A stretch of DNA of 64,000 nucleotides from Pseudoalteromonas byunsanensis (GTDB lineage Bacteria; Pseudomonadota; Gammaproteobacteria; Enterobacterales; Alteromonadaceae). The position numbers and the translations under genes were made by a program. Positions 1 to 8,822 of this stretch are shown one piece after another. The DNA lies in contig NZ_MNAN01000035.1 in assembly GCF_001854475.1 (NCBI RefSeq), forward strand, positions 450,176 through 514,175, in the 5' to 3' direction. Each line of letters opens with the position of its first letter. The first letter of the stretch is position 1. The notes beneath the pieces were generated by a model that had not been told where the DNA came from, made no database searches, and saw nothing but the letters and a program-made list of their open reading frames with translations.

Positions 1-400
1 TACCTGTGGTGGTGGCAAAAATCACCGCATCGGCCTATTTGATGCCTTTTTAATCAAAGAGAATCATATTGCGGCTTGTGGTGGTATTGCCAATGCGGTA
101 GGTAAAGCGAAAGCGAACCACCCTAACAAGCCAGTTGAAGTTGAAGTTGAGAACCATGATGAACTCATGCAAGCACTGCAAGCTGGTGCCGACATCATTA
201 TGTTAGACAATTTTAGTGTCGATGACATCAAAAAAGCCGTTGAATTGACTCAGGGTAAAGCCAAACTTGAAGTATCCGGAAATATGACTTTGGAAACACT
301 GACCACCTATGCTCAGGCTGGGGTTGACTTTATTTCTAGCGGCGCATTAACCAAGCACTTGCACAGTATCGATTTATCGATGCGTTTTGTTCAAAAATAA
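1..400 (+). CDS. nadC: Nicotinate-nucleotide pyrophosphorylase (quinolinate phosphoribosyltransferase), C-terminal part
   Basis: Converts quinolinate and PRPP to nicotinate mononucleotide in de novo NAD synthesis, in the cytosol. The reading frame is open from the left edge (codons begin at base 2), so only about the last 132 residues are seen. Visible are TCGGGKNHRIGL, the LIKENH segment, the VEVEN strand and DIIMLDNF, all diagnostic of the QPRTase alpha/beta barrel and its phosphoribosyl-binding end. The gene ends at TAA 398-400. The start lies outside the window. Its place just before pilA matches many gammaproteobacteria. Confidence 0.95.
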   Translation, partial: TCGGGKNHRIGLFDAFLIKENHIAACGGIANAVGKAKANHPNKPVEVEVENHDELMQALQAGADIIMLDNFSVDDIKKAVELTQGKAKLEVSGNMTLETLTTYAQAGVDFISSGALTKHLHSIDLSMRFVQK

Positions 401-497
401 GCATAAATTATTCTAAATATTACAAATGATTGGCTCTAATAGATTGACAAGCGAGTCTTGAAACCGTTAAATACGACGAAAGAATGAGTTTAATGAT

Positions 498-545
498 AGG
501 CAATAAAAAATGCCTTCGATAAGTTTGTTCGGCATTTCAATAGCA
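498..545 (+). promoter_or_regulatory. Candidate sigma-54 promoter of pilA with upstream hairpins
   Basis: GG at 531-532 and GC at 543-544 have the -24/-12 spacing of RpoN promoters (TCGGCA, then TAGCA). RpoN together with PilR drives pilA in Pseudomonas and relatives. Two overlapping inverted repeats lie here: AGGCA/TGCCT (498-502/511-515) and AAATGCC/GGCATTT (508-514/531-537). They could end nadC transcription, though no T-run follows. A start site near 556 would leave a leader of about 110 nt. The match is partial, so this is inference. Confidence 0.4.
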
Positions 546-669
546 AACGTGCAATCAGTTGCTTTTAACGCCTATAATTGAAACTACCTAGTTTCAAAAC
601 CATAAAGATTTTAATATCTTTCTAACTTAGAATAACTGAGTTAGACAAAAATCCCTTAGGAGACACATC

Positions 670-1131
670 ATGGCAAGACAACAACAGGGTGGTTTTACCC
701 TTATAGAGTTGATGATAGTAGTAGCTATCATTGGTATTTTATCTGCTGTAGCATTGCCTGCGTATCAGGACTATGTTGCTCGCTCACAAGCATCGGAAGC
801 GGTTTCACTTTCAGCTGGTGCGAAAACTGCACTTGCAGAATATTATCAAATTAACGGGTCGTTCCCAACAGAAAATACAACTCCAACAACCACCAGCTTA
901 GGTGCAACCGGCACATACTCAAAGCTGGTTGTGAACGATGGAGGAGAAATTGTAGTGACTATGGATGAAAATGATGCTGTGACGGCACTACAAGGTGAAA
1001 CTTTCACATTTACAGCTGTAACAACAGACAACGCATTTAAATGGACCTGTGTGAGTAGCCTGACTGACGCAAACTTAGTGCCTCAAGGCTGTTCAGCAAC
1101 AGCAACAACAACAACGCCTACAGGCCCTTAA
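670..1131 (+). CDS. pilA: Type IVa major pilin precursor
   Basis: Subunit of the type IV pilus fibre, made as a prepilin and processed in the inner membrane by PilD. The leader is only 8 residues, with cleavage expected between G8 and F9 of GGFTLIELMIVVAI. E13 is the conserved Glu5 of the mature protein. A hydrophobic helix fills residues 9-30. Two cysteines (C127, C141) would close the D-region loop, followed by a Thr-rich tail. At 153 residues it is a normal pilin size. The RBS TAGGAG lies 7 nt before ATG 670. The variable C-terminal half prevents naming a pilin subtype; a minor pilin is less likely given the isolated gene with its own promoter and terminator. Confidence 0.93.
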   Translation: MARQQQGGFTLIELMIVVAIIGILSAVALPAYQDYVARSQASEAVSLSAGAKTALAEYYQINGSFPTENTTPTTTSLGATGTYSKLVVNDGGEIVVTMDENDAVTALQGETFTFTAVTTDNAFKWTCVSSLTDANLVPQGCSATATTTTPTGP

Positions 1132-1144
1132 TAAAAAAGTTTTT

Positions 1145-1173
1145 AAAAGCAGTTGTTTAACAACTGCTTTTTC
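1145..1173 (+). terminator. Rho-independent terminator after pilA
   Basis: The inverted repeat AGCAGTTGTT/AACAACTGCT (1148-1168) is followed by a T-rich run. It separates the abundant pilin message from pilC, whose ATG is 27 nt further on. Confidence 0.85.
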
Positions 1174-1199
1174 TTCTTACTTTACAGCAGCGGTGTAAT

Positions 1200-2429
1200 A
1201 TGGCGAAAAATACAAGTGAGAAATCCCTAGACACCTTCCAGTGGGTTGGCGTAAGCACCCGAGGCAAACGTCTTGAAGGAGAAATGACAGGCTCCAGTAT
1301 CGCCTTAGTAAAAGCACAGTTACGCAAACAAGGTATCACCCCCTCCAAAGTAAAACGTAAGCCTAAAGCGATTTTCGGCCTCAATCGCAGTCCAAAGATT
1401 AGCCCTAAGGATATTGCGGTAACAACCCGTCAGATTGCTACCATGCTCAATGCAGGTGTGCCGCTTATTCAAGTTTTGGATATGATAGGCTCTGGCATTA
1501 ATAACAAAAGCCTCAAAAAACTCATTTCCAGCATCGCCGACGAAGTACGTGCAGGCCAGCCACTGTCTAAATCACTGCGTGCTTATCCCCGACATTTTGA
1601 TGATTTGTACTGCGATCTTGTGCAATCTGGCGAACAGTCTGGTTCGCTCGACCATGTATTTGAGCGTATTGCCATCTACAAAGAAAAAGCAGAAGCACTG
1701 AAATCGAAAATTAAAAAAGCACTATTTTACCCGATCGCAGTCGTCGTTGTAGCCCTAGTTGTAACTTCTATTTTATTGATATTTGTGGTGCCACAGTTTC
1801 AGGAAATCTTTAATGGCTTTGGTGCCGAGCTACCCGCATTTACCCTCATGGTTATCGCTATCTCAGAGATGATGCAGAAATACTGGTGGATAGTGCTCGG
1901 CGTGCTATTTTTCGGTGGCTACCTTTACAAAGAAATGTTGTTTAAATCAAAAGCACTACGTAACTTTAATGACAGATTACTATTAAGACTGCCCGTTGTT
2001 GGCGCTATTTTAGATAAAGCAGCAGTGGCACGTTATGCCAGAACTTTGTCTACCACATTTGCAGCGGGTGTTCCATTGATTGACGCACTTGACTCTGCCG
2101 CTGGCGCCTCTGGAAATGCGATTTTCCGTGATGCCATTTTAGACATAAAAAGTGAAGTCAGCTCTGGTAATCAAATGAACTGGGCCATGAGAAATACCAG
2201 TGTTTTTCCTGATATGGTGATCCAAATGGTGGCCATTGGTGAAGAGTCAGGTTCACTAGACAGTATGCTGGCAAAAGTCGCAAGTATTTACGAGCAGGAA
2301 GTCGATGACTTGGTAGATGGCCTATCAAGTTTGCTTGAGCCGCTAATCATGGCGGTCCTTGGCGTACTAATCGGCGGTCTTATCATCGCTATGTATTTAC
2401 CTATCTTTCAGCTGGGTTCGGTTATTTAA
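1200..2429 (+). CDS. pilC: Type IV pilus inner-membrane platform protein
   Basis: GspF/PilC-family polytopic protein that anchors the pilus assembly ATPase in the inner membrane. The protein is 409 residues, the usual length. It has two repeated T2SF domains (about 75-195 and 275-400), each with the VPLIxxLD...SGxxLS pattern and GEESGSLD or GEQSGSLD signatures. Membrane segments lie at about 175-198, 218-240 and 380-402. It follows pilA directly, with no pilB between them, which departs from the usual pilABCD order. No strong ribosome-binding site precedes ATG 1200. Confidence 0.95.
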   Translation: MAKNTSEKSLDTFQWVGVSTRGKRLEGEMTGSSIALVKAQLRKQGITPSKVKRKPKAIFGLNRSPKISPKDIAVTTRQIATMLNAGVPLIQVLDMIGSGINNKSLKKLISSIADEVRAGQPLSKSLRAYPRHFDDLYCDLVQSGEQSGSLDHVFERIAIYKEKAEALKSKIKKALFYPIAVVVVALVVTSILLIFVVPQFQEIFNGFGAELPAFTLMVIAISEMMQKYWWIVLGVLFFGGYLYKEMLFKSKALRNFNDRLLLRLPVVGAILDKAAVARYARTLSTTFAAGVPLIDALDSAAGASGNAIFRDAILDIKSEVSSGNQMNWAMRNTSVFPDMVIQMVAIGEESGSLDSMLAKVASIYEQEVDDLVDGLSSLLEPLIMAVLGVLIGGLIIAMYLPIFQLGSVI

Positions 2430-2469
2430 GCCTAACCCATTAAACTCTAAACGAAAAATAAGAATAGTT

Positions 2470-3345
2470 ATGCTAGATGTCTTTGTGTTAATGCAAGCTC
2501 AAACTTGGTTTTTTTTGCTTTGTGTCGGTTTAATTAGCCTATGCATTGGCAGTTTTTTAAATGTGGTTATCTATCGGCTTCCTGTGATGCTACATAAACA
2601 ATGGCGCAACGAGTGCAAGTTAATACTTAGTGAATCTAACGATGAGCCCCAAGCCGAAATATTTAATTTAGCGGTACCAGGCTCTCACTGCCCAAGCTGC
2701 AACACCAAAATTAAGTTTTGGCAGAATATTCCACTGATAAGCTGGCTCTTATTACGGGGTAAATGTGCCAAGTGTAAAACAGCAATTTCTGTACGCTATC
2801 CATTAGTTGAGCTCGGAACCGCTTTAGTTTCTCTGTTTATCGCTCTGCGCTTTGGTGCAACCCCACAGTGTTTACTGTATTTAATACTGACATGGGCGCT
2901 CATCGCGCTGATCTTTATTGATATTGATCACATGTTACTGCCTGATCAAATCACCCTACCGTTATTATGGCTTGTGTTACTTGCCAGTGTACAAGGACTT
3001 ACCATCTCGCCCAAAGAAGCGATTATTGGGGCAGCGGTTGGCTATCTTAGTTTGTGGAGTGTTTACTGGTTATTTAAATTAGCCACCGGTAAAGAAGGTA
3101 TGGGCTATGGTGACTTTAAATTGCTCGCAATTTTTGGTGCTCTGCTTGGCTGGCAAGCTATCTTAACCATAGTTTTATTGTCCAGTGTTGTGGGTGCCAT
3201 CATAGGTAGTATCCAGTTAGCAATACAAGGCAAAGACAAAAGTACGCCTATTCCCTTTGGTCCTTATCTGGCGATTGCTGGGTGGCTCACCATGTTATAC
3301 GGTGATTTTATTGAAAGTTGGTATTTTAACTTAATTCTTGCGTGA
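2470..3345 (+). CDS. pilD: Prepilin leader peptidase / N-methyltransferase
   Basis: Inner-membrane aspartic protease that cleaves type IV prepilins and type II pseudopilins and methylates the new N-terminus. The cytoplasmic zinc loop has C74-x2-C77 and C99-x2-C102. The two catalytic aspartates lie in DIDHMLLPD (about 151-159) and in the GYGD motif (D215). Seven to eight hydrophobic segments are present over 291 residues. The stop codon overlaps a possible GTG start of coaE, so the two are probably translationally coupled. Confidence 0.96.
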   Translation: MLDVFVLMQAQTWFFLLCVGLISLCIGSFLNVVIYRLPVMLHKQWRNECKLILSESNDEPQAEIFNLAVPGSHCPSCNTKIKFWQNIPLISWLLLRGKCAKCKTAISVRYPLVELGTALVSLFIALRFGATPQCLLYLILTWALIALIFIDIDHMLLPDQITLPLLWLVLLASVQGLTISPKEAIIGAAVGYLSLWSVYWLFKLATGKEGMGYGDFKLLAIFGALLGWQAILTIVLLSSVVGAIIGSIQLAIQGKDKSTPIPFGPYLAIAGWLTMLYGDFIESWYFNLILA

Positions 3346-3353
3346 GTGATGTT

Positions 3354-3977
3354 ATGAGTAACTGGGTCTTAGGGTTAACCGGAGGCATTGGTGCCGGAAA
3401 AACCGCAGTAAGTAATGCTCTGGCTGATAAAGGAATCGAGATTGTCGACGCCGATGTCATCGCCAGAGATGTTGTCGCCAAGGACAGTCCCGGTCTCAAT
3501 GCCATCGTTAATAAATTTGGGGCTGATATGTTATTGGCTGACGGCAGTTTAAATAGAGCCAAACTACGTGAACTGATCTTTTCCAACGCACACAGCAAAG
3601 CGTGGTTAGAGCAGCTGTTACATCCAATGATCCGCAGCGAAATTTTGACTCAACTAAATCAGGCTAGAAGCCCCTATGTTGTGCTCTCTGCCCCTTTATT
3701 ATTTGAAAATAACCTTGATACGTTGTGCGATCACACTTTGCTAGTTGACGTACCCGAACATATTCAAGTAACGCGCACCACTGCGCGTGACAACGTAAAA
3801 ACTGAGCAAGTAGAAAAAATCATTGCAGCACAGATGTCTCGGTCTGAGAAACAAAAACGCGCAGACACTATACTAAATAATGATAAATCATTAACTGATA
3901 TGTATAATGAGTTAGAATTGTTACATCAAAACTTTGTCTCTTTTGCATTAAACCATTCAACAAGTAACTCGCATTAA
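3354..3977 (+). CDS. coaE: Dephospho-CoA kinase
   Basis: Phosphorylates dephospho-CoA in the last step of coenzyme A synthesis. The P-loop GGIGAGKT is at residues 10-17, followed by VDADVIAR and the lid region TTARDN, typical of CoaE. With ATG 3354 the protein has 207 residues. A GTG at 3342 that overlaps the pilD stop would add four residues and cannot be excluded. The pilD-coaE pairing is common in gammaproteobacteria. Confidence 0.94.
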   Translation: MSNWVLGLTGGIGAGKTAVSNALADKGIEIVDADVIARDVVAKDSPGLNAIVNKFGADMLLADGSLNRAKLRELIFSNAHSKAWLEQLLHPMIRSEILTQLNQARSPYVVLSAPLLFENNLDTLCDHTLLVDVPEHIQVTRTTARDNVKTEQVEKIIAAQMSRSEKQKRADTILNNDKSLTDMYNELELLHQNFVSFALNHSTSNSH

Positions 3978-4111
3978 GTAATGCTATTTGAGTTAACAGC
4001 GAACCGGACAACTCAGTGCTAACTCAATATAAGCTTGTTGCTGGTTCATAAGTTTATTTATAAGCAATTGATGTAGATTGAAGTAGTTGATATATCTTTA
4101 TCTGAGGGCTT

Positions 4112-5800
4112 ATGGAACATCATTCACCATTATTACGCAAATTTATTACGCTTGGTCGCGTAACCCCAGAGCAGATCAAGAATAAGCAACGAGAAGCGCA
4201 ATCAACCGCTGAACTGATTTGTTTATGCAGTGGAATAAAAAGCGCTGAGCTTGCAGCGCAGTGCTTAGACCTGTTTCGTGTTCCATTATTTGACCTCAGT
4301 GAATTTGATATTGAGCAAATCCCTGAAAATCTAATCAACGAAAAGCTAATCCGTAAGCATCATGTATTACCTCTTTATAAAAAGGGCCGCAAACTCTATA
4401 TCGCAGCTTCTGATCCAACTGATTATGGGGCATTTGAGAACTTCGAGTTTAGCTCTGGTTTACAGTGCGATGTAGTGGTAGTGGATCACAAACAACTTGA
4501 AAAGAAAATTGACCAGTTATTTGACTCTACCGGCGGGCTTTCACTGAGTGAAGATGAATTTCAAGAGTTTGCTAACCTTGATATTGAAGATGACCAAAAG
4601 TCGCTACAAAACGTCGAAAATAAAGAAAGAGACAAAGATGATGCCCCCATCATTGTGTATATTAATAAAATTTTGATGGATGCAATTAAAAAAGGAGCTT
4701 CTGACTTACACTTTGAGCCGTACGAACATAAGTATCGTATTCGCTTTCGAATTGATGGCCTACTACATGAGATGGCAAGCCCGCCAACATCTTTGTCTAC
4801 ACGACTTGCCGCGCGTATTAAGGTGATGTCTCGTCTAGACATTTCAGAAAAACGCAAGCCTCAAGATGGTCGTATTAAATTAAAGATCTCCGAACGCAAG
4901 AGTATTGATTTTCGTGTCAGCACCATGCCCACTATGTGGGGTGAGAAAATCGTGATGCGTATCCTCGATTCTTCAAGCGCCATGATGGGAATTGATGCGC
5001 TTGGCTACGAGCCTGAGCAAAAACAGATATATCTGAATGCGCTGGAGCAGCCTCAAGGTATGATCTTGGTAACAGGTCCAACAGGTTCAGGTAAGACAGT
5101 ATCACTGTATACCGGTCTCAACATTCTCAATAAGCCCGAGCGAAATATAAGTACCGCGGAAGATCCTGTGGAAATTAATCTGGAAGGGATTAATCAGGTT
5201 CAGATTAATCCAAAAACAGAAATGACGTTCGCCAATGCACTCAAAGCATTTTTACGCCAAGATCCTGATGTGATCATGGTCGGTGAGATCCGTGATTTAG
5301 AGACCGCGGAAATCTCTATCAAGGCAGCCCAAACTGGACACCTTGTTATGAGTACACTACATACCAATTCAGCGCCTGAGACACTGACAAGACTACTCAA
5401 TATGGGGGTCCCTGCTTATAACGTAGCCAGTTCAGTAAATTTGATTATTGCACAACGATTAGCACGTCGTTTGTGTAACCACTGTAAGGCCCCTGAAACT
5501 TTGCCTAAAGACGAGTTGCTCAAACAAGGCTTCAGCGAAACACAAACTTTCAACATCACACTTTTTACTCCACAAGGCTGTGAACATTGCACTGATGGTT
5601 ACAAAGGACGCGTTGGTATTTATGAAATGGTACCAATCACTCCTGAAATTTCGCAGTTGATCATGTCAGGTGGCAACTCGATGCAAATAGCGCAAATGGC
5701 TCAACAACTTGGCTATGCAAACTTAAGAACCTCGGGACTAAAAAAGGCGGCATCAGGCTTAACGTCGTTAAGTGAGATCAACCGTGTTACAAGCTTTTAG
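4112..5800 (+). CDS. pilB: Type IV pilus extension ATPase
   Basis: Hexameric cytoplasmic ATPase that powers pilus assembly with PilC. It is 562 residues, full length. An N-terminal MshEN/T2SSE_N domain covers about 5-140. Walker A GPTGSGKT is at 322-329, the Asp box around 351-357, and Walker B DPDVIMVGEIRD ends near 395. The zinc site is C455-x2-C458 with C490-x2-C493. The RBS TGAGGG precedes ATG 4112. It stands between coaE and yacG, 134 bp downstream of coaE, instead of between pilA and pilC, so the cluster has been rearranged. The four-cysteine zinc site and pil context favour PilB over GspE. Confidence 0.95.
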   Translation: MEHHSPLLRKFITLGRVTPEQIKNKQREAQSTAELICLCSGIKSAELAAQCLDLFRVPLFDLSEFDIEQIPENLINEKLIRKHHVLPLYKKGRKLYIAASDPTDYGAFENFEFSSGLQCDVVVVDHKQLEKKIDQLFDSTGGLSLSEDEFQEFANLDIEDDQKSLQNVENKERDKDDAPIIVYINKILMDAIKKGASDLHFEPYEHKYRIRFRIDGLLHEMASPPTSLSTRLAARIKVMSRLDISEKRKPQDGRIKLKISERKSIDFRVSTMPTMWGEKIVMRILDSSSAMMGIDALGYEPEQKQIYLNALEQPQGMILVTGPTGSGKTVSLYTGLNILNKPERNISTAEDPVEINLEGINQVQINPKTEMTFANALKAFLRQDPDVIMVGEIRDLETAEISIKAAQTGHLVMSTLHTNSAPETLTRLLNMGVPAYNVASSVNLIIAQRLARRLCNHCKAPETLPKDELLKQGFSETQTFNITLFTPQGCEHCTDGYKGRVGIYEMVPITPEISQLIMSGGNSMQIAQMAQQLGYANLRTSGLKKAASGLTSLSEINRVTSF

Positions 5801-5869
5801 TGACACGGTTCTGGCATCTAGGTGTTAATTTAATTAGACTGTCGCCACACTACTTCAAGGGAGCTTTCT

Positions 5870-6112
5870 ATGCCCACTATCGTTAAATGCCCAACCTGCC
5901 AAATTGATGTGACTTGGTCACAGCAAAGTCCTAATCGCCCTTTTTGTTCAAAGCGATGCCAACTAATTGACTTGGGAGAGTGGTCGTTTGAAAACAATAA
6001 AATATCAACTGCCGTCACATCAGATACCCAAATGAATGTGCAAGATCAGCAAGAAATGATCGAAGATATTGAAGCGATGCTGGCAAAACATGAAGATTCT
6101 TTTTTTCAATAA
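5870..6112 (+). CDS. yacG: DNA gyrase inhibitor YacG (zinc-binding)
   Basis: Small zinc protein that in E. coli binds GyrB and inhibits gyrase. The zinc ligands are C7-x2-C10 and C26-x3-C30, followed by the conserved DLGEW. It is 80 residues. The RBS GGGAG lies before ATG 5870. In related genomes zapD usually stands between coaE and yacG; here that slot is occupied by pilB. The acidic C-terminal tail is normal for the family. Confidence 0.93.
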   Translation: MPTIVKCPTCQIDVTWSQQSPNRPFCSKRCQLIDLGEWSFENNKISTAVTSDTQMNVQDQQEMIEDIEAMLAKHEDSFFQ

Positions 6113-6122
6113 GTGTTAAAAC

Positions 6123-6153
6123 ACCACCGAGGGGCCTATAGACTCTCGGTGGT
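6123..6153. terminator. Hairpin between convergent yacG and cpxP-like gene
   Basis: ACCACCGAG (6123-6131) pairs with CTCGGTGGT (6145-6153). No clear T-run follows on either strand, so terminator function is inferred from the convergent placement. Confidence 0.5.
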
Positions 6154-6161
6154 CGCAACGA

Positions 6162-6590
6162 CTATTTATCATGTCTTTTCATTTTACGGTGTTCAATCTT
6201 AGCCAATTTTTCACGTTGTTCTTGATTTAATACCTGCTTGATCTGATGTTTACTCTTCAATTTCGCAAGTAGTGCTTCATTCTTTGCTTCGCTGGTTTTT
6301 GCAATCAAAGTTTTGGCTTGTTGTTCGTCAAAGTACTCACTTTCCATGAGCGCTTTGAACTCATCTTTATACTCTGCTCGTGACATTTTTAAGGCTTTCA
6401 TGGCCGACTTTTTCTGCTCTAGGATCTGAGCAATCTTATCTTGCTGATCCTGACTTAGATTGAGCTTTGCTACAGCCTTTTCTGTTAGTAAAAAGTGTTT
6501 GTCATGATGTCCATGCCCAGCTTGAGCTAAAGACGCAAATAATAAAGTGCCTGTAAGTGCCAATACGCTCAGTGTCGATATTACTTTCAT
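6162..6590 (-). CDS. Periplasmic CpxP/Spy-family protein
   Basis: 142 residues. A signal peptide ends at about residue 24 (SLAQA), followed by a His-rich mature start (GHGHHDKH). Two LTxxQ-like motifs, LNLSQDQQDK and VLNQEQREK, identify the CpxP/Spy fold, an all-helical cradle that acts as a chaperone and inhibits CpxA in E. coli. The RBS GAGGAA precedes ATG 6590. The gene is divergent from cpxR, with CpxR-type half-sites in the shared interval. That fits CpxP rather than Spy, but the sequence alone does not settle which. Confidence 0.85.
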   Translation of the reverse strand: MKVISTLSVLALTGTLLFASLAQAGHGHHDKHFLLTEKAVAKLNLSQDQQDKIAQILEQKKSAMKALKMSRAEYKDEFKALMESEYFDEQQAKTLIAKTSEAKNEALLAKLKSKHQIKQVLNQEQREKLAKIEHRKMKRHDK

Positions 6591-6645
6591 AAGGAATTCC
6601 TCTAGGTTATCAATGAATATGCATTATTAGCTTAATCACTCTGAT

Positions 6646-6681
6646 GCAAAGCAACGCAAAGCAATGTAAAGGCTGTGTAAA
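6646..6681 (+). promoter_or_regulatory. Tandem CpxR-type half-sites
   Basis: Pentamers GCAAA (6646), GCAAA (6656), GTAAA (6666) and GTAAA (6677) recur every 10-11 bp, and a further GTAAA is at 6707. The E. coli CpxR box is two GTAAA separated by about 5 nt. The array lies between the divergent cpxP-like and cpxR genes and could serve both. Confidence 0.65.
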
Positions 6682-6742
6682 GATCTGCAATTTAATATTT
6701 TGCAAGGTAAACTATTCTTATAGGCACATAAGAAAAGACGTT

Positions 6743-7429
6743 ATGAGTAAGCTGCTATTAATTGAAGATGATCACACTTTGAGTGATTTACTATGTGAAT
6801 ACCTGAGCGCTCAAGGCTGTGAAGTCTCGCAAGCCTTTGATGGTGAAGAAGGTTTAAAGATGGCCACCAGTGAGTCATTTGATGTTATCTTGCTCGATGT
6901 CATGCTACCTATTTTAGATGGTTTTGAAGTACTTAAAAAACTTAGGGCAACGCACTTAACACCAGTGATTATGCTCACTGCCAAGGGAGATGATTTTGAC
7001 CGCATATTTGGCCTTGAGTTAGGTGCTGATGACTATCTACCAAAACCATTTAATCACAGAGAGTTACTCGCTCGCATACATGCAATTGGTCGCCGTATCG
7101 ATTACGTAAAACAAGCAAGTCAGCAAACACAACTCATGAATATCAACCATGTCACACTCAATGAGTCTGCACGCCGAGTCAGTGTAGATGGACATGAACT
7201 CACCCTTACAGGGACTGAATTTGCAGTTTTGTATCAACTCATGGTCCATGTTGGTAAAGTCGTCAGTAAAGATGCACTGAGCCAACATGTTCTCGGTCGG
7301 CGTTTAGCACCTTTTGACCGCTCTATCGATGTGCATGTCAGTAATTTGCGCAAGAAAATCGCCAAATACAATGATACCAACTGCATCCAAACTATTAGAG
7401 GCAGCGGCTATGTCTTCTTGGATCAGTAA
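6743..7429 (+). CDS. cpxR: Envelope-stress response regulator CpxR
   Basis: OmpR-family response regulator of 228 residues. The receiver domain has the acidic pocket E8-D9-D10, phospho-acceptor D52 (ILLDVMLP) and K101 (LPKPF). The winged-helix DNA-binding domain ends IQTIRGSGYVF. Start 6743 is chosen because MSKLLLIEDD aligns with CpxR; the longer open frame back to 6644 would run through the binding-site array and gives a non-homologous prefix. It overlaps cpxA by 20 nt. Confidence 0.93.
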   Translation: MSKLLLIEDDHTLSDLLCEYLSAQGCEVSQAFDGEEGLKMATSESFDVILLDVMLPILDGFEVLKKLRATHLTPVIMLTAKGDDFDRIFGLELGADDYLPKPFNHRELLARIHAIGRRIDYVKQASQQTQLMNINHVTLNESARRVSVDGHELTLTGTEFAVLYQLMVHVGKVVSKDALSQHVLGRRLAPFDRSIDVHVSNLRKKIAKYNDTNCIQTIRGSGYVFLDQ

Positions 7430-8822
7430 AGTTCAACAACGTTATCAAAAGGCACGTAAAAAAATCCGTCCTTCCGGGCTTTTTTTCCAAGCTTTTATGA
7501 GCTTTTGGCTCACTATTATCAGTATTTTGGTACTACTGGTTGTGCTAAGTCAGCTACAACCTGAGCGACTTGAAACAAAAGCTTTAAAAGGTAAGTTATT
7601 AGATTCATTGGTGCACCTACAACACAACATCGAAAGATTGGTAAATGTCAAACACAAGCCTCTTGAGAAAGTCATCAGCCACCCAAGATTTAATGAACAT
7701 AAATGGCTGTATTTGGCTCATTCAAACATAGAGCAAAGCCTGACTTCACAACCTAATAAGCACAACTTAGATTTGTCTTTACTGCACTTTGAGGAGCCTC
7801 AGGCTCCCCTGTTTATCGCCACAGAGCGTTACTTTGCTTATGGTCCATTTGAGATAAGTACTCAAGGTGAACGTTATCAGCTATTTCAAATTAAACCTTT
7901 GCGCGATCCTCCTTTGTTAATGCGCATGAAAATGCTGCCATTTTGGCTCAAAGCACTCTCAGTGCTGTTGCCTTCCGTGCTACTGAGCATCCTCTTTAGT
8001 CGTCGTCTCGTTGCCCCTCTCAACTCTTTAGGTACCAGTGCGAAAGCACTGGCATCTGGAGAACTTACAGCGCGTGTAAAAATTCCAAAACATCGGCACG
8101 ATGAAGTCACGACACTGATGCACGACTTCAACCATATGGCAGACAAACTTGAGCAAAGCGTTAACACGCATAAACAGCTATTGGCCGATGTATCCCACGA
8201 GCTGCGTTCTCCGCTTACTCGCTTGAGTCTGGCCAATGCCCTCGCTCAAGACAACGCAAACGAGCAGCAACTCGCCTATTTGACTAGAATTGAAAAAGAA
8301 GCCCAATGTCTAGATAAGATGCTATCTGATATTCTAACCCTATCACGCCTAGAACACGGGCAGCAGACATTGCATATACAGCAAGTAAGCATGACTTCAC
8401 TACTTGATAACTTGCTGCTTGATGCGCAATTTGAAGCAGACCAAATGAGTAAAGAGTTGAACGTTGCAACACTACCAAAGCTGACATTAGAGTGTGATGG
8501 AGACTTGCTAAGCAGTGCGATTGAAAATGTACTGCGTAATGCCATCAGGTATGCTCGCCAAGCTATAAATGTGTCCTTTACAGTAACGAATAACCAGGTT
8601 GAAATTTGTATCACTGATGATGGAGAAGGAGTATCTGATGACGCGCTCCAACAATTATGCCAGCCTTTTTTTCGCACCAGTCAGTCGAGGAACCGTGATA
8701 GTGGTGGGATTGGATTAGGCTTAGCCATTGCCAAAAGAGCTATTTTCGCGCACCATGGTACTTTGGCGTTCAAACACAATCAGCCCCATGGCCTTTTAGT
8801 GACAATGACACTACCAATATGA
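7410..8822 (+). CDS. cpxA: Sensor histidine kinase CpxA
   Basis: Inner-membrane sensor of envelope stress, 470 residues. TM1 is about 26-48, a periplasmic domain runs 50-176, TM2 is 177-198 and HAMP 199-252. The dimerisation helix has H263 in DVSHELRSPL, and a HATPase domain shows the N box near 370, DDGEGVS and GIGLGLAI. The start at 7410 overlaps the end of cpxR, which suggests coupling. The stop overlaps the next gene by 4 nt (ATGA), so three genes form one operon. Confidence 0.92.
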   Translation: MSSWISKVQQRYQKARKKIRPSGLFFQAFMSFWLTIISILVLLVVLSQLQPERLETKALKGKLLDSLVHLQHNIERLVNVKHKPLEKVISHPRFNEHKWLYLAHSNIEQSLTSQPNKHNLDLSLLHFEEPQAPLFIATERYFAYGPFEISTQGERYQLFQIKPLRDPPLLMRMKMLPFWLKALSVLLPSVLLSILFSRRLVAPLNSLGTSAKALASGELTARVKIPKHRHDEVTTLMHDFNHMADKLEQSVNTHKQLLADVSHELRSPLTRLSLANALAQDNANEQQLAYLTRIEKEAQCLDKMLSDILTLSRLEHGQQTLHIQQVSMTSLLDNLLLDAQFEADQMSKELNVATLPKLTLECDGDLLSSAIENVLRNAIRYARQAINVSFTVTNNQVEICITDDGEGVSDDALQQLCQPFFRTSQSRNRDSGGIGLGLAIAKRAIFAHHGTLAFKHNQPHGLLVTMTLPI

